DNA of 64,000 bases from JAXLRU01 sp046330935 (GTDB lineage: Bacteria > Actinomycetota > Actinomycetes > Actinomycetales > Kineosporiaceae): the NCBI GenBank assembly GCA_046330935.1, contig JAXLRU010000006.1:248001-312000 (forward strand), written 5' to 3'. Position numbers and translations under genes: made by a program. Under the pieces are notes generated by a model. That model did no database searches. It saw nothing but the letters and a program-made list of their open reading frames with translations, and was not told where the DNA came from. Within the stretch, counting starts at the first letter, position 1. Every line of letters starts with the position of its first letter. Below, one piece after another: positions 36,856-46,500 of the stretch.

Positions 36856-38568
36856 TCAGCGCGCGGGCAGGTCGAGCAGGGCGCGAAGGTGGCGGGGAGC
36901 TGGCGACCCGTGGGCGAGGACGGCGTCGTGCAGCTCCCGTTCGCTCGCCCCGGCACGCTCCCGGCGCAGGTCGGCGACGATGTCGCGCACGGCCTGGTGG
37001 CCCACGTAGTAGGTGCTCAGCTGCGCCGAGGTGAGCAGGGCGCGGCGCCACTTACCCGCCGCCTCGCCCTCCTCCTGGTGCCCGCGCACGGTCATCAGGT
37101 GCATCGCCTCGGCCTCGGTCATGCCGTGGGCGTGGACACGCACGTCGAGGATCGCGTTGATCGTGGTGCGCAGGAGCATCTTCAGCCGGTGCAGCCGGTA
37201 CCCGTCGTCGACGTCGTCGCCGAGGCCTAGCCCCGTACGGGCCAACAGCTCCTCGGTGTAGACCGCCCAGCCCTCGGTGAACGCGCCGCTCCAGAACGCC
37301 GCCCGCACGCGCGCCCCTCCGCCGCGGCCGCCCGCGGCGGCGATCCGCTCCCGGGAGAACCGGGCGGCGTGGGCGAGCTGCAGCAGGTGGCCGGGGACGC
37401 CCTCGTGCACCGACAGGCAGCGCAGCTGGTGCCCGTTGTACTCGCGGTAGAACGACGCGACGCGCTCGGGCGACCACCCGGCGGGCGTCGGCGAGACGGC
37501 GAAGAACGTGGGCTCGGGCCCGTCGGGGCCCAGGGGCTCCAGCGGGCCGGGCGGGTCGCAGTAGGCGACGGCGACGCCGCGGTGCGCCTCGGGCATCACG
37601 ATGATCCGGACCGGGTCGTCGGGGATGGTCACGAGGTCCAGCGCGCGGGTGCGTGCCGTCACCTCCGCCAGCGCCGTCTCGCACGTCGGCAGGATCGTCG
37701 CGTCGTCGATCGGGGCCGAGGCCGCGAACCGGGCGAGGACGTCGCCCACCTGGCCCGGGCGCGGCGGGGCGCCGTCCAGCCGCGAGGCCAGTTCGGCCAG
37801 CTCCTCCTCGACCGCCTGCAGGTCGCTCTCGGCGCGGGTCAGCACCTGGTCGGGGGTGGTCTCGGAGTCGAGGGCGTACCAGAGCCGGGCGGCGTAGCGC
37901 TGCTCCCCGAGCCTCGGATCGGCGTCGGCGTGCGGGAGCTGGTCGGTGAGCCAGGACGCGTACTCCTCGAGGGCCTCGGCCGCCGCGCGGCGCGGCTCCG
38001 CCAGCTCGCCCGCGAGGTCCCCCGCGGAGGCGGGCGCGGCTTCGAGGCGCTCGGTGAGCGGCGCGTCGAGCAGGGCGGCGGTGCCACGGGCCTGTCCGAT
38101 CGCCGTCTCGACGTGCACGCGCGGCATGACGCCCAGCACCTCGCGCGCCCGGGCCAGGTGCGCCGGGACCGCCGCCAGCCGCGACCCCAGGGCGCGCAGC
38201 GTCGCGACGGGGTCGGCGCCGGGGCGGGCGATCAGCGAGTACAGCGCGCCCGAAGGCAGGTGGACCAGCGGGTCGCTCTCGTGCCCGCGGAACTCGGTGA
38301 GCTGCCAGTGCGCCGAGGCGACCGTGGAGCGCAGCATCTCGAGGTCCACCCGGTCCTCGGGCTCGAGGAGGGTGTCGTCGACCTGGTCGAGGGCGGACAG
38401 GGCGTCGTGCAGGCGCCCCGCCCTCGCCTCGACCCCTTCGGGGCCGAGATCGGGCAGGCGGTCGTCGAAGCGGTGGTCCCCGAGCGAGGTGGCGACGTCG
38501 GGGACGTCGGCCAGCACCGCGTCGAGGACCCGGTCGGCCAGGTCATGCCAGCGCTCGTCGGAGGACAC
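36856..38568 (-). CDS. DUF885 family metallopeptidase-like protein
   Basis: 570 residues from GTG 38568, the usual length. DUF885 proteins carry a zinc HExxH-like motif; here it reads SVHEGVPGHLLQLAH near residue 395, with a supporting Glu in FTEGWAVYTEELL about 45 residues later. Other family marks are SLGDHRFDDRLPDLGPEG at the start and MTEAEAMHLMTVRGHQEEGEA near the end. There is no signal peptide, so it should be cytosolic. The substrate is unknown; peptidase activity is inferred from the motif. It follows mazG by 4 bp and so is likely in one transcript with surA-like and mazG genes. Confidence 0.88.
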   Translation of the reverse strand: MSSDERWHDLADRVLDAVLADVPDVATSLGDHRFDDRLPDLGPEGVEARAGRLHDALSALDQVDDTLLEPEDRVDLEMLRSTVASAHWQLTEFRGHESDPLVHLPSGALYSLIARPGADPVATLRALGSRLAAVPAHLARAREVLGVMPRVHVETAIGQARGTAALLDAPLTERLEAAPASAGDLAGELAEPRRAAAEALEEYASWLTDQLPHADADPRLGEQRYAARLWYALDSETTPDQVLTRAESDLQAVEEELAELASRLDGAPPRPGQVGDVLARFAASAPIDDATILPTCETALAEVTARTRALDLVTIPDDPVRIIVMPEAHRGVAVAYCDPPGPLEPLGPDGPEPTFFAVSPTPAGWSPERVASFYREYNGHQLRCLSVHEGVPGHLLQLAHAARFSRERIAAAGGRGGGARVRAAFWSGAFTEGWAVYTEELLARTGLGLGDDVDDGYRLHRLKMLLRTTINAILDVRVHAHGMTEAEAMHLMTVRGHQEEGEAAGKWRRALLTSAQLSTYYVGHQAVRDIVADLRRERAGASERELHDAVLAHGSPAPRHLRALLDLPAR

Positions 38569-38572
38569 GCCG

Positions 38573-39661
38573 TCATCCTGCCCGATCGGCCAGCCTCGCA
38601 AGCGCCCGGCGCAACGATCCCTCGGCGTCGACGTCACCGGCGTCGGCCAGGGCGACGGCGGCCAGCAGCGCCTCGGCCGCCTGGTCCCCGTCGGCGGCCT
38701 CCGCCACCAGGGCGGTGCGGTCGAGGTCGGGGCGCAGGCTGGCGAGGCGGTGCAGCATCTTCTGCGCCCGGGCGAGCGCCGGCAGGGTGGCGGGGATGCC
38801 CTCGAACGGCCCCTCGCGCCGCTTCTCGGCGGCCTTGCGCTGCTCCCACCCCGCGACGACGTCGGACGCCGTGAGGTCCCCGCCGTCGGCGGAGCCGGCA
38901 TCCGACCCGGCCGCCGCCGCGCCGTCCGTGCTCCCGGTGCCGTCTGCGTCGTCCGCGCCGAACACGTGCGGATGGCGGCGGACCATCTTCGCCACGATGC
39001 CGGCGGCCACCTCGTCGATCCCGAACGGCGCCCGCTCGTCCTCCTGGGCGAGGCGGGCGTGGAAGACGACCTGGAGCAGGAGGTCCCCCAGCTCCTCGCG
39101 GAGGTGCTCGCGGTCGCCGGCCTCGACGGCCTCGATCACCTCGTGCGTCTCCTCCAGCAGGTAGCGCAGGAGCGACTCGTGCGTCTGCTCGGCGTCCCAG
39201 GGGCAGCCGCCGGGCGAGCGCAGGCGGTCCATGACCGCCACGAGATCGAGCACCCGGGCGCCGGGGGCGTCCCAGTTGCCGCTGACCACCTCGATCACCG
39301 GCGGCACGCCCGCCACGGCGAGCCGGGAGACGTGCTCGGCGATGAGGTCGGTCAGCCCGGGGTCACCGTCGGGCGACCCGAGCCAGGCGACGTCCTGCCC
39401 TGCAGCGGCGGCCTCGACGAGCCGACCCGCCCGTACCGAGAGGCTCTCCTCCGCGAGGTCGACCACCGGCATAGTGGGGTCGCGGGCGTCGTCCACGACC
39501 TGCAGCCACCGCGGGTCGGCATCAGCCGCGAACACGACGTCGGCCTCGGTGAACGCCTCCCAGCCCGCCTTGGTGAGCATCCCCGCGGGCACCCGCGGGG
39601 AGACCACGACGAGACGGATCCGACCCTCGGACCCGGCCTGCGGCGACGGCACGGAGGTCAC
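38573..39661 (-). CDS. mazG: MazG nucleoside triphosphate pyrophosphohydrolase
   Basis: 362 residues from ATG 39661. The MazG domain begins near residue 150: LRSPGGCPWDAEQTHESLLRYLLEETHEVIEAVEAGD, then LREELGDLLLQVVFHA with the ExxE and ExxD metal ligands. A 25-residue Gly/Ala/Asp insertion splits it from the second helix pair. The first 140 residues (IRLVVVSPRVPAGMLTKAGW..., DVAWLGSPDGDPGL) resemble a worn-down tetrapyrrole-methylase-like domain often fused to MazG. The enzyme removes non-canonical or excess NTPs. It lies 3 bp after the SurA-like lipoprotein gene. Confidence 0.9.
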   Translation of the reverse strand: MTSVPSPQAGSEGRIRLVVVSPRVPAGMLTKAGWEAFTEADVVFAADADPRWLQVVDDARDPTMPVVDLAEESLSVRAGRLVEAAAAGQDVAWLGSPDGDPGLTDLIAEHVSRLAVAGVPPVIEVVSGNWDAPGARVLDLVAVMDRLRSPGGCPWDAEQTHESLLRYLLEETHEVIEAVEAGDREHLREELGDLLLQVVFHARLAQEDERAPFGIDEVAAGIVAKMVRRHPHVFGADDADGTGSTDGAAAAGSDAGSADGGDLTASDVVAGWEQRKAAEKRREGPFEGIPATLPALARAQKMLHRLASLRPDLDRTALVAEAADGDQAAEALLAAVALADAGDVDAEGSLRRALARLADRAG

Positions 39662-39664
39662 GGG

Positions 39665-40429
39665 TCAGGGCGCCTGCGTCGCCTGCGGGCTCGGGGACGC
39701 CGACGGGCTCGCGCTGGGCTTGGGGGTGCTGATCCAGTTGTCGGACTTCACGCTGACGAGGTCGAGCAGCTCGGAGACCTGCGCGGCGTTGTCGACCTCG
39801 GGCGAGGCGAAGGTGCCGTAGCGGGGGTTGATCTGCGGCTTCTCGGAGGCGATCGCCGCGACGACCTCCTTCCACCACGACTTGATCATCTTCTCGGCCG
39901 CGGTGCCGTCGGGGTCCTGACCCTGGACGGCCTCGCCCATGCTGCGCAGGACCGGGTCGAGCCCCAGGTAGCCGCGCCAGGCCTCGCGGCCGATCGACGT
40001 CAGCTCGTAGGACTCCTTCTTCTTGTCCTCCGGCGCCACCTGCATCCGCAGCTGGCCGACCCGCTCGTCGAGCGCGCTGTCGGTCAGCGTCACCTTCAGC
40101 TCGTCGGCCTTCTTGACCACCTCGGGCTCGATGAGCAGCCACGACAGGACGGTCTTCTGCGGGATGCCGTTGGGGTCGCCCACCGTCAGGCCGACGGAGT
40201 GGTTCACGTCCTTGGTGGCCTGCTGAAGGTCGGACTCGCTGATCCGCCGGTCACCGACGACCGCCGCCGCGCCGGGCAGGGGCGCCGAGCCCTCGCCGCA
40301 CGCGCTCAGGCCGAGACCGAGCAGCATCGTGACGCCGGCCACCGCCGCGAGCGATCGCGGGCGGCGACGGCGCGGGACGGACGGACCGGCCAGCGGGGTA
40401 CGGGACGCGGTCTGCGCGGCGCGGGTCAC
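39665..40429 (-). CDS. SurA-like lipoprotein chaperone
   Basis: 254 residues from GTG 40429, with GGAGGGATCCCC upstream. A basic leader (SVPRRRRPRSLAAVAGVTMLLG...LSACGEG) ends in a lipobox LSAC. The following SurA N-terminal-like segment is AAVVGDRRISESDLQQATKDV, with helices EPEVVKKADELKVTLTDSALDERVGQLR. There is no PPIase domain. The tail is Ser/Pro-rich. Proteins of this sort sit next to mazG and mfd in many actinobacteria and may help secreted proteins fold; direct evidence is lacking. Confidence 0.8.
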   Translation of the reverse strand: MTRAAQTASRTPLAGPSVPRRRRPRSLAAVAGVTMLLGLGLSACGEGSAPLPGAAAVVGDRRISESDLQQATKDVNHSVGLTVGDPNGIPQKTVLSWLLIEPEVVKKADELKVTLTDSALDERVGQLRMQVAPEDKKKESYELTSIGREAWRGYLGLDPVLRSMGEAVQGQDPDGTAAEKMIKSWWKEVVAAIASEKPQINPRYGTFASPEVDNAAQVSELLDLVSVKSDNWISTPKPSASPSASPSPQATQAP

Positions 40430-40526
40430 GGGGATCCCTCCGGGGACGTTCTGCGGTCGGCGCCCGCCCGGACCGGCGGGGTCACGGGCGGGGATGCGGG
40501 CTCGATCGTAGTCGCACCCCCGCGCC

Positions 40527-43500
40527 TCATCGGGCACCGGCTCCACCGGCGACGCCCGCGGCGGCGGCGACGGAGTCGAGGACGACGGACTCGATCAGCT
40601 GGCGGGCCCAGTCGAGGACGGCCCGGTCGCGCAGCGGCTGCCCGGCCACGCGTGCGGTCATCGGCCGCGGGACGAGCACCGAGCGCGTCGACTCCTTGAT
40701 CGTGGCCCCGGGGTAGAGCCGCTGCAGGCGCAGCTGCTTGGAGCCGGGCAGCTCCATCGGCGTGAACCGCACCTGGGTGCCCTGCACGGTGATCTCGGTG
40801 AGGCCCGCCTGGCGGGCCAGCAGCCGCAGCCGCGCCACCTCCAGCAGCGTGACCACCGGGTCGGGCATCGGCCCGTAGCGGTCGAGCAGCTCCTCGCGCA
40901 CGGCCTCCAGCTGCTCGGAGGACCCCACCTCGGCGATCTTCCGGTAGGCCTCCAGGCGCAGCCGCTCGCCGGGGACGTACTCGTGCGGCAGGTGGGCGTC
41001 GACCGGCAGCTCGACCTTGACGTCGAGGATCTCCTCGGGGGCGTCCCCGCGGAAGTTCGCCACGGCCTCCCCGACCATCCGCACGTAGAGGTCGAACCCG
41101 ACGCCGGCGATGTGGCCGGACTGCTCCCCGCCCAGCAGGTTGCCCGCCCCGCGGATCTCGAGGTCCTTCATGGCCACCTGCATGCCCGCGCCGAGGTCGG
41201 TGTGCTGGGCGATGGTCTGGAGGCGGTCGTGGGCGGTCTCGGTGAGCGGGCGCTCCGGCGGGTAGAGGAAGTAGGCGTAGGCCCGCTCCCGCCCGCGGCC
41301 CACGCGCCCCCGCAGCTGGTGCAGCTGGGACAGGCCGAGGACGTCGGCCCGCTCGAGGATCAGCGTGTTGGCGTTGGAGATGTCCAGGCCCGTCTCGACG
41401 ATCGTCGTGCAGACCAGCACGTCGAACTCCTTGTTCCAGAAGTCGACGATCACCTCTTCGAGCTTGTGCTCGCCGAGCTTGCCGTGGGCCGTGGCGATCC
41501 GGGCCTCGGGCACGAGCTCCCGCAGCCGGGCGGCCGCGCGCTCGATCGACTCGACCCGGTTGTGCACGTAGAAGACCTGCCCCTCGCGCAGCAGCTCCCG
41601 CCGGATCGCCGCGCCGATCTGCCGCTCGTCGTAGGGACCGACGAACGTGAGCACCGGGTGGCGCTCCTCGGGCGGGGTGGTCAGCGTCGACATCTCGCGG
41701 ATGCCGGTGACGGCCATCTCCAGCGTGCGCGGGATCGGCGTCGCGCTCATCGCGAGCACGTCGACGTTGGTGCGCAGCTGCTTCAGCTTCTCCTTGTGCT
41801 CGACCCCGAAGCGCTGCTCCTCGTCGACCACGATCAGCCCGAGGTCCTTGAACCGCACCTCGCCCGACAGCAGGCGATGGGTGCCGATCACGACGTCGAC
41901 GCTGCCGTCGGCGAGCCCGTCGAGGGTGGCCCTGGAGTCGGCGTCGGACTGGAAGCGCGACAGCGGCTTCACCGTGACGGGGAAGTTGCGGTAGCGCTCG
42001 GTGAACGTCTCGAAGTGCTGCTGCACCAGCAGGGTGGTCGGCACGAGCACCGCCACCTGCTTGCCGTCCTGCACCGCCTTGAACGCGGCGCGGACGGCGA
42101 TCTCGGTCTTGCCGTAGCCGACGTCCCCGCACAGCAGGCGGTCCATGGGGAGGGCCTTCTCCATGTCGGCCTTGACCTCGTCGATGCAGGCCAGCTGGTC
42201 GGGCGTCTCCACGTAGGCGAAGGCGTCCTCCAGCTCGCGCTGCCACGGACTGTCGGGGCCGAAGGCGTGACCCGTGGAGGCCATCCGCGCGGAGTACAGC
42301 CGGATGAGCTCCCCGGCGATCTCCCGGACCGCCTTGCGGGCGCGGCCCTTGGTCTTGGCCCAGTCCGCCCCGCCCATCTTGTTCAGGGCGGGCGCCTCGC
42401 CGCCCACGTAGCGGGTGACCTGGTCGAGGCTGTCGCTGGGGACGAACAGTCGGTCGCCGGGCTGGCCCCGCTTGCTCGCGGCGTACTCGATGACGAGGTA
42501 CTCGCGGGTGGCACCCTGGACGGTGCGCTGCACCATCTCGACGTAGCGGCCCACGCCGTGCTGCTCGTGGACGACGAAGTCGCCGGGCTTGAGCTGCAGC
42601 GGGTCGACGACGTTGCGGCGCCGGCTGGGCATGCGCCGCATGTCCTTGGTGCCGCCGGACCCGCGCCTGCCGGACAGGTCGGTCTCGGTGACCAGCGCCA
42701 GGCGCTGGTCCTCCAGCACGAACCCGGACTCCCCCGAGGCGGGGACGACGTGGACGACGCCCGGCTCCACCTCGCCGCCGAGGGCGGGCAGCACCCGCGC
42801 GGGCACCTGCGCGGCGGAGAGCACCTCGCCGGTGCGGCGGGCCGAGCCCGACCCCTCCGTCGTGACGACCACCCGCCAGCCCGCGCCCGCGAGCATGCGC
42901 AGGTCGGCGAGAGCCTTCTCGGTCTCGCCACGGTAGGCGTCGACCTCCCGGGCGCCGATCCGCACGACGTCGTCCTCGTCCGCGGCCAGCGATCCGATCG
43001 TCCACCACGGCAGGCCGAGATCGCTCGCCCGGGCACGCAGCTGGGCGAGGGTGCGGTAGGCGGAGTCACCGAGGGTGGCGCCGAGGTCGACCGGGACGGC
43101 GTTGCCGGCGGAGGCGTTCGCCCAGGACGCCGCGAGGAACTCCTCGGAGGTCGCGAGCAGGTCGTGGGAGCGGGTGCGGATGCGCTCGGGGTCGATCAGG
43201 ACGGTGACGGTGCCCTCGGGCAGGACGTCGAGCAGCAGCTCCATGCGGTCGACGAGGGCGGGGGTCAGCGACTCCATGCCCTCGACGGCCATGCCCTCGG
43301 AGATCCGCGTGAGCATGTCGGCGACACCGGGCAGGGCCTCCACCAGCTCGGCGGCCCGCGCGCGCACGGCGTCGGTCAGCAGGAGCTCGCGGCACGGCGG
43401 GGCCCACAACCCCTGCTCGGCGATCTCCAACGAGCGCTGGTCGGCGACGGCGAACCAGCGGATCTCCTCGACGGTGTCGCCCCAGAACTCGACCCGCAGC

Positions 43501-44147
43501 GGGTGGTCCTCGGTGGGCGGGAAGACGTCGAGGATCCCGCCCCGCACGGCGAACTCCCCGCGCCGCTCCACCATGTCGACCCGCACGTAGGCGGCGTCGA
43601 CCAGGCCCTGGACGACGGCGTCCAGCTCGACGCCGTCACCCGCGCGCAGGCGCACCGGCTCGAGGTCGCCGAGACCGGCGACGATCGGCTGCAGCACCGC
43701 GCGGATGGCGGCCACGACCACGCGCACCTGGCCAGCACCGGCGCCGGCTCCCGGGGCGGTACCGGGGCCGGCCGTCGTGTCGGCGGCCTCGGGGTGGGCC
43801 AGACGCCGCAGGACGGCCAGGCGCCGCCCGACGGTGTCGGCCCGGGGCGAGAGGCGCTCGTGCGGCAGCGTCTCCCAGGCGGGGAACTCGACCACCGTCT
43901 CCGGCGGCAGGTAGCAGCGCAGGGCGGAGGCGAGGTCCTCGGCCTCGCGGCCCGTGGCGGTGACGGCCAGGACGGTGCGTCCGGCGCCGTGGGGGCCGGG
44001 TGCGGCGAGGCTCGCGAGGGCCAGGGGGCGGACCCCGGGGACGGCGACGACGTCGAGGTCGCCGGTCGCCGCGGCCGCGGCCGCCTCCTGCATCCGGGTC
44101 AGGCCCCGATCGGCGAGCGCGGCGTCCACGAGCGGCAGCAGGTTCAT
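40527..44147 (-). CDS. mfd: transcription-repair coupling factor
   Basis: 1206 residues from ATG 44147. Mfd releases stalled RNA polymerase and recruits UvrA. The UvrB-like region has FPAWETLPHERLSPR and VRGGILDVFPPTEDHPLRVEF. The RNA-polymerase interaction domain is PGDFVVHEQHGVGRYVEM, and the TRCF junction is QRELEDAFAYVETPDQL. Motor motifs are LLCGDVGYGKTEIAVRAAFK, PTTLLVQQH, VVIGTHRLLSG, VVDEEQRFGVEHKEKLK, AMSATPIPRTL, CTTIVETGLDISNANTLI and HQLRGRVGRGRERAYAYF. The C-terminal D7 domain is complete. A longer upstream start (44276) would add sequence unlike Mfd. It is upstream of the SurA-like gene on the same strand. Confidence 0.97.
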   Translation of the reverse strand: MNLLPLVDAALADRGLTRMQEAAAAAATGDLDVVAVPGVRPLALASLAAPGPHGAGRTVLAVTATGREAEDLASALRCYLPPETVVEFPAWETLPHERLSPRADTVGRRLAVLRRLAHPEAADTTAGPGTAPGAGAGAGQVRVVVAAIRAVLQPIVAGLGDLEPVRLRAGDGVELDAVVQGLVDAAYVRVDMVERRGEFAVRGGILDVFPPTEDHPLRVEFWGDTVEEIRWFAVADQRSLEIAEQGLWAPPCRELLLTDAVRARAAELVEALPGVADMLTRISEGMAVEGMESLTPALVDRMELLLDVLPEGTVTVLIDPERIRTRSHDLLATSEEFLAASWANASAGNAVPVDLGATLGDSAYRTLAQLRARASDLGLPWWTIGSLAADEDDVVRIGAREVDAYRGETEKALADLRMLAGAGWRVVVTTEGSGSARRTGEVLSAAQVPARVLPALGGEVEPGVVHVVPASGESGFVLEDQRLALVTETDLSGRRGSGGTKDMRRMPSRRRNVVDPLQLKPGDFVVHEQHGVGRYVEMVQRTVQGATREYLVIEYAASKRGQPGDRLFVPSDSLDQVTRYVGGEAPALNKMGGADWAKTKGRARKAVREIAGELIRLYSARMASTGHAFGPDSPWQRELEDAFAYVETPDQLACIDEVKADMEKALPMDRLLCGDVGYGKTEIAVRAAFKAVQDGKQVAVLVPTTLLVQQHFETFTERYRNFPVTVKPLSRFQSDADSRATLDGLADGSVDVVIGTHRLLSGEVRFKDLGLIVVDEEQRFGVEHKEKLKQLRTNVDVLAMSATPIPRTLEMAVTGIREMSTLTTPPEERHPVLTFVGPYDERQIGAAIRRELLREGQVFYVHNRVESIERAAARLRELVPEARIATAHGKLGEHKLEEVIVDFWNKEFDVLVCTTIVETGLDISNANTLILERADVLGLSQLHQLRGRVGRGRERAYAYFLYPPERPLTETAHDRLQTIAQHTDLGAGMQVAMKDLEIRGAGNLLGGEQSGHIAGVGFDLYVRMVGEAVANFRGDAPEEILDVKVELPVDAHLPHEYVPGERLRLEAYRKIAEVGSSEQLEAVREELLDRYGPMPDPVVTLLEVARLRLLARQAGLTEITVQGTQVRFTPMELPGSKQLRLQRLYPGATIKESTRSVLVPRPMTARVAGQPLRDRAVLDWARQLIESVVLDSVAAAAGVAGGAGAR

Positions 44148-44521
44148 GGTCGGCAGGGTCCTCGTCGCTACGTCAGGGTCGTGCGGGCACGACGGCAGGC
44201 GGGCGTCTACGCGCGGCGCCCGTGGGGGGCCACGCCGTCGTGGCCACGGATCGAGGGTACGCACGGCCTCCGACAAGTGCGCGGTCGCCGGGGCGCTCCG
44301 CCATGCGGTGGACCGCTCTGCGATGGGGACTACGCGGGTCGGCGTCCGTCCTTTACTGTGGTCGGCGCTCGACCGGAATAATCGACTAATCCAGTCGACA
44401 TAATGCCCACGGGGTCACGCCGCGCTCGCCGCGGAGCCCCGGACGTCAATTCCCGACAAGAATCATCGGGAATGTGGAATGGGTGGGAGCACGCGATCCC
44501 GCCCGTGAGGAAAGGGTCGGC
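44148..44521. other. 374-bp divergent region between mfd and the TauE/SafE gene
   Basis: No gene supported. An AT-rich patch at 44375-44405 (GGAATAATCGACTAATCCAG, then TCGACATAATGCC) stands out in otherwise GC-rich DNA and should hold the promoter of the permease gene. CATAAT at 44399-44404 is a plausible -10. GAGGAAAGGG at 44508-44517 is the ribosome binding site for ATG 44522. Confidence 0.45.
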
Positions 44522-45541
44522 ATGACGATCGACTGGTGGATGGCGGTCGGCGGCCTCGTCGTCGGTTTCGTCGTCGGACTGACCGGCATGGGCGGCGGCG
44601 CCTTGATGACGCCGATGCTCGTCCTGCTGTTCAACGTCAATCCGCTCACCGCGGTCTCCAGCGACCTCGTCACCTCGGCGGTGATGAAGCCCGTCGGCAG
44701 CATCGTCCACATCCGGCGGCGGACCGTCTCGTGGTCGGTGGTCGGCTGGCTCATGGCCGGCTCCGTGCCCAGCGCCTTCTGCGGCGTCTTCGTGCTCAAC
44801 TGGCTGGGCGGCGACGACCCCGAGGCGGTGCAGCACGCCGTCAAGAAGTCCCTCGGCATCGCACTGATCATCGCCACCTGCGGCCTCATCGCGAAGGCGT
44901 GGACGGAGATGAACGCGCGGGCCACCCGGCGGTCGACGCCCGGCTCCGCGCCCGCACCCGCCGACGACGAGCCCGTCGTCGCCCGTCGCCTGCCCACCGT
45001 GCTCATCGGCCTGATCGGCGGGCTGGTCGTCGGGATGACGTCGGTCGGCAGCGGCTCCCTGATCATCGTGGCCCTCATGGCCGTCTACCCCCGGCTGTCC
45101 ATGAAGCGCCTGGTGGGGACCGACCTGGTCCAGGCGGTGCCGCTGGTGGCGGCAGCGGCGCTCGGCCACGTGCTCTACGGCGACTTCGAGCTCGACATCA
45201 CCACCTCCCTGCTGCTCGGCAGCATCCCCGGCGTCTGGCTCGGCGCCCGCTGGTCCTCCGTGGCCCCCACCGGTCTGCTGCGCCGCGCCCTCAGCCTGGT
45301 GCTGCTCGCCTCGGCGCTGAAGCTGCTGGAGGTGCCGACCGCCACCACCGGCGTCGTCCTCATCGCCCTCGTGCTGCTCGCACCCCCGCTGTGGGTGCTC
45401 CTGCGCCGCTCGCGGGGCCTGCGCGACGGCAGCTTCGGCCACGAACTGGTGTCCTTCCTGACCTCCGGCGGCCGGGGGCGCACGCAGGCGCAGCCGCAGG
45501 CGGACAGCGCTGATTTCGTGGCGTCGCGGGAGCAGGTCTAG
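44522..45541 (+). CDS. TauE/SafE family sulfite/organosulfonate-type permease
   Basis: 339 residues from ATG 44522 with GAGGAAAGGG upstream. The family's two inverted halves each begin with a Gly-rich entry: GGLVVGFVVGLTGMGGGALMTPMLVLLF near the start and GGLVVGMTSVGSGSLIIVALM in the middle. About eight membrane segments, with LTAVSSDLVTSAVMKPVGSI and LVGTDLVQAVPLVAAAALGH as the matching second loops. Members move sulfite, sulfoacetate, taurine-derived anions or other small anions. The final 40 residues are a soluble tail. With cysD, cysN, cysQ and the APS kinase in the same window, a sulfur substrate is plausible but not shown. Confidence 0.88.
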   Translation: MTIDWWMAVGGLVVGFVVGLTGMGGGALMTPMLVLLFNVNPLTAVSSDLVTSAVMKPVGSIVHIRRRTVSWSVVGWLMAGSVPSAFCGVFVLNWLGGDDPEAVQHAVKKSLGIALIIATCGLIAKAWTEMNARATRRSTPGSAPAPADDEPVVARRLPTVLIGLIGGLVVGMTSVGSGSLIIVALMAVYPRLSMKRLVGTDLVQAVPLVAAAALGHVLYGDFELDITTSLLLGSIPGVWLGARWSSVAPTGLLRRALSLVLLASALKLLEVPTATTGVVLIALVLLAPPLWVLLRRSRGLRDGSFGHELVSFLTSGGRGRTQAQPQADSADFVASREQV

Positions 45542-45778
45542 ACTTCCCTGGTTGCCTCGGCGAGGGCCCGCACCGCGGAGCCGTCATCGACGTGGCGTGC
45601 CGGTCGCCGGTACCCGCGTCAGCGGCGTCCGCACCGGCCGCTCCCCCCGAGGCCCACCCCGATCGTTCGGGCCAGGCACCTGCCGGGTCCGGCTCGAAGA
45701 CCGACCAGACACCACACCGCCGGGCACGCTCCGGCCGCAGCACGGCGTCCCCGAAGACGCCCCCGACGAGGAGACATC

Positions 45779-46351
45779 GTGTCCGAGGTGAAGCTCACCG
45801 CCGAGTCCCGCAGCGAGTTCGGCAAGGGTGCGTCCCGCCGCCTGCGCCGCGCGGGCAAGGTTCCCGCCGTGCTCTACGGCCACGGCACCGCACCCGTCCA
45901 CGTGGCGCTCGACGGCCACGCGACGATGATGGCGCTGAAGCAGGCCAACGTCCTGCTGGCCCTCGACCTGGGGGACAAGGTCGAGCTCGCCCTGCCGAAG
46001 TCGGTGCAGCGTGACGCCGTCCGCGGCCACATCGAGCACGTCGACCTGATCCTGGTCCGCCGCGGCGAGAAGGTCTCGGTCGACGTCCCGCTCCAGGTCA
46101 CCGGTTCGCCCCTGGGCAACGCCTACGTGGTCTCCGACGTCTCGTCGCTGGCCGTCGAGGCCGAGGCGACGACGATCCCCGACTCGCTGGAGATCAGCAT
46201 CGACGGCGCCGAGCCCGGCTTCCAGATCCACGCCAAGGACATCGCACTGCCGGCCGGCGTCTCCCTCGCGGTCGACCCCGACCTGCTGATCGTCACCGTC
46301 GCCGAGCAGGGCGGCGGCGCCGCGGAGGAGTCCGAGGCCGCCGAGGCCTGA
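45779..46351 (+). CDS. rplY: 50S ribosomal protein L25/Ctc
   Basis: 190 residues from GTG 45779. The N-terminal 5S-rRNA-binding L25 domain is VKLTAESRSEFGKGASRRLRRAGKVPAVLYGHG; the C-terminal TL5-type domain has VDVPLQVTGSPLGNAYVVSDV, IPDSLEISIDGAEPGFQIHAKDI and ends in an acidic EESEAAEA tail. Length fits the Ctc form of Gram-positives. The 237-bp leader shows TAGACT at 45539-45544 as a possible -10 overlapping the upstream permease stop. pth follows after a hairpin, the normal order. Confidence 0.95.
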   Translation: MSEVKLTAESRSEFGKGASRRLRRAGKVPAVLYGHGTAPVHVALDGHATMMALKQANVLLALDLGDKVELALPKSVQRDAVRGHIEHVDLILVRRGEKVSVDVPLQVTGSPLGNAYVVSDVSSLAVEAEATTIPDSLEISIDGAEPGFQIHAKDIALPAGVSLAVDPDLLIVTVAEQGGGAAEESEAAEA

Positions 46352-46387
46352 TCCGCCCGGCTGGTCCGGCTCCACGGATCCACTGAC

Positions 46388-46422
46388 GCCGGCCCTCGCG
46401 GGAACCTCCGCGGGGGCCGGCG
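46388..46422 (+). terminator. hairpin between rplY and pth
   Basis: GCCGGCCC at 46388-46395 pairs with GGGCCGGC at 46415-46422; the inner CGCGGG/CCGCGG extends the stem. It is followed by CTTCGTTCG. It may end or attenuate the rplY transcript before pth. Confidence 0.6.
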
Positions 46423-46500
46423 CTTCGTTCGTCCCGGGTACGCGCCACTCCTGGCGGGCCCTGCCGCCCCTCGATCTTGCGCAATCCTCAGGAGGACGCC

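Noticed and set aside
40983..44381. A plus-strand open frame of over 1100 codons opposite mfd
   Set aside because: It is the antisense shadow of a gene with strong third-position GC bias; the sequence is Arg/Gly/His-rich and shows no domain, while mfd on the other strand has every motif.
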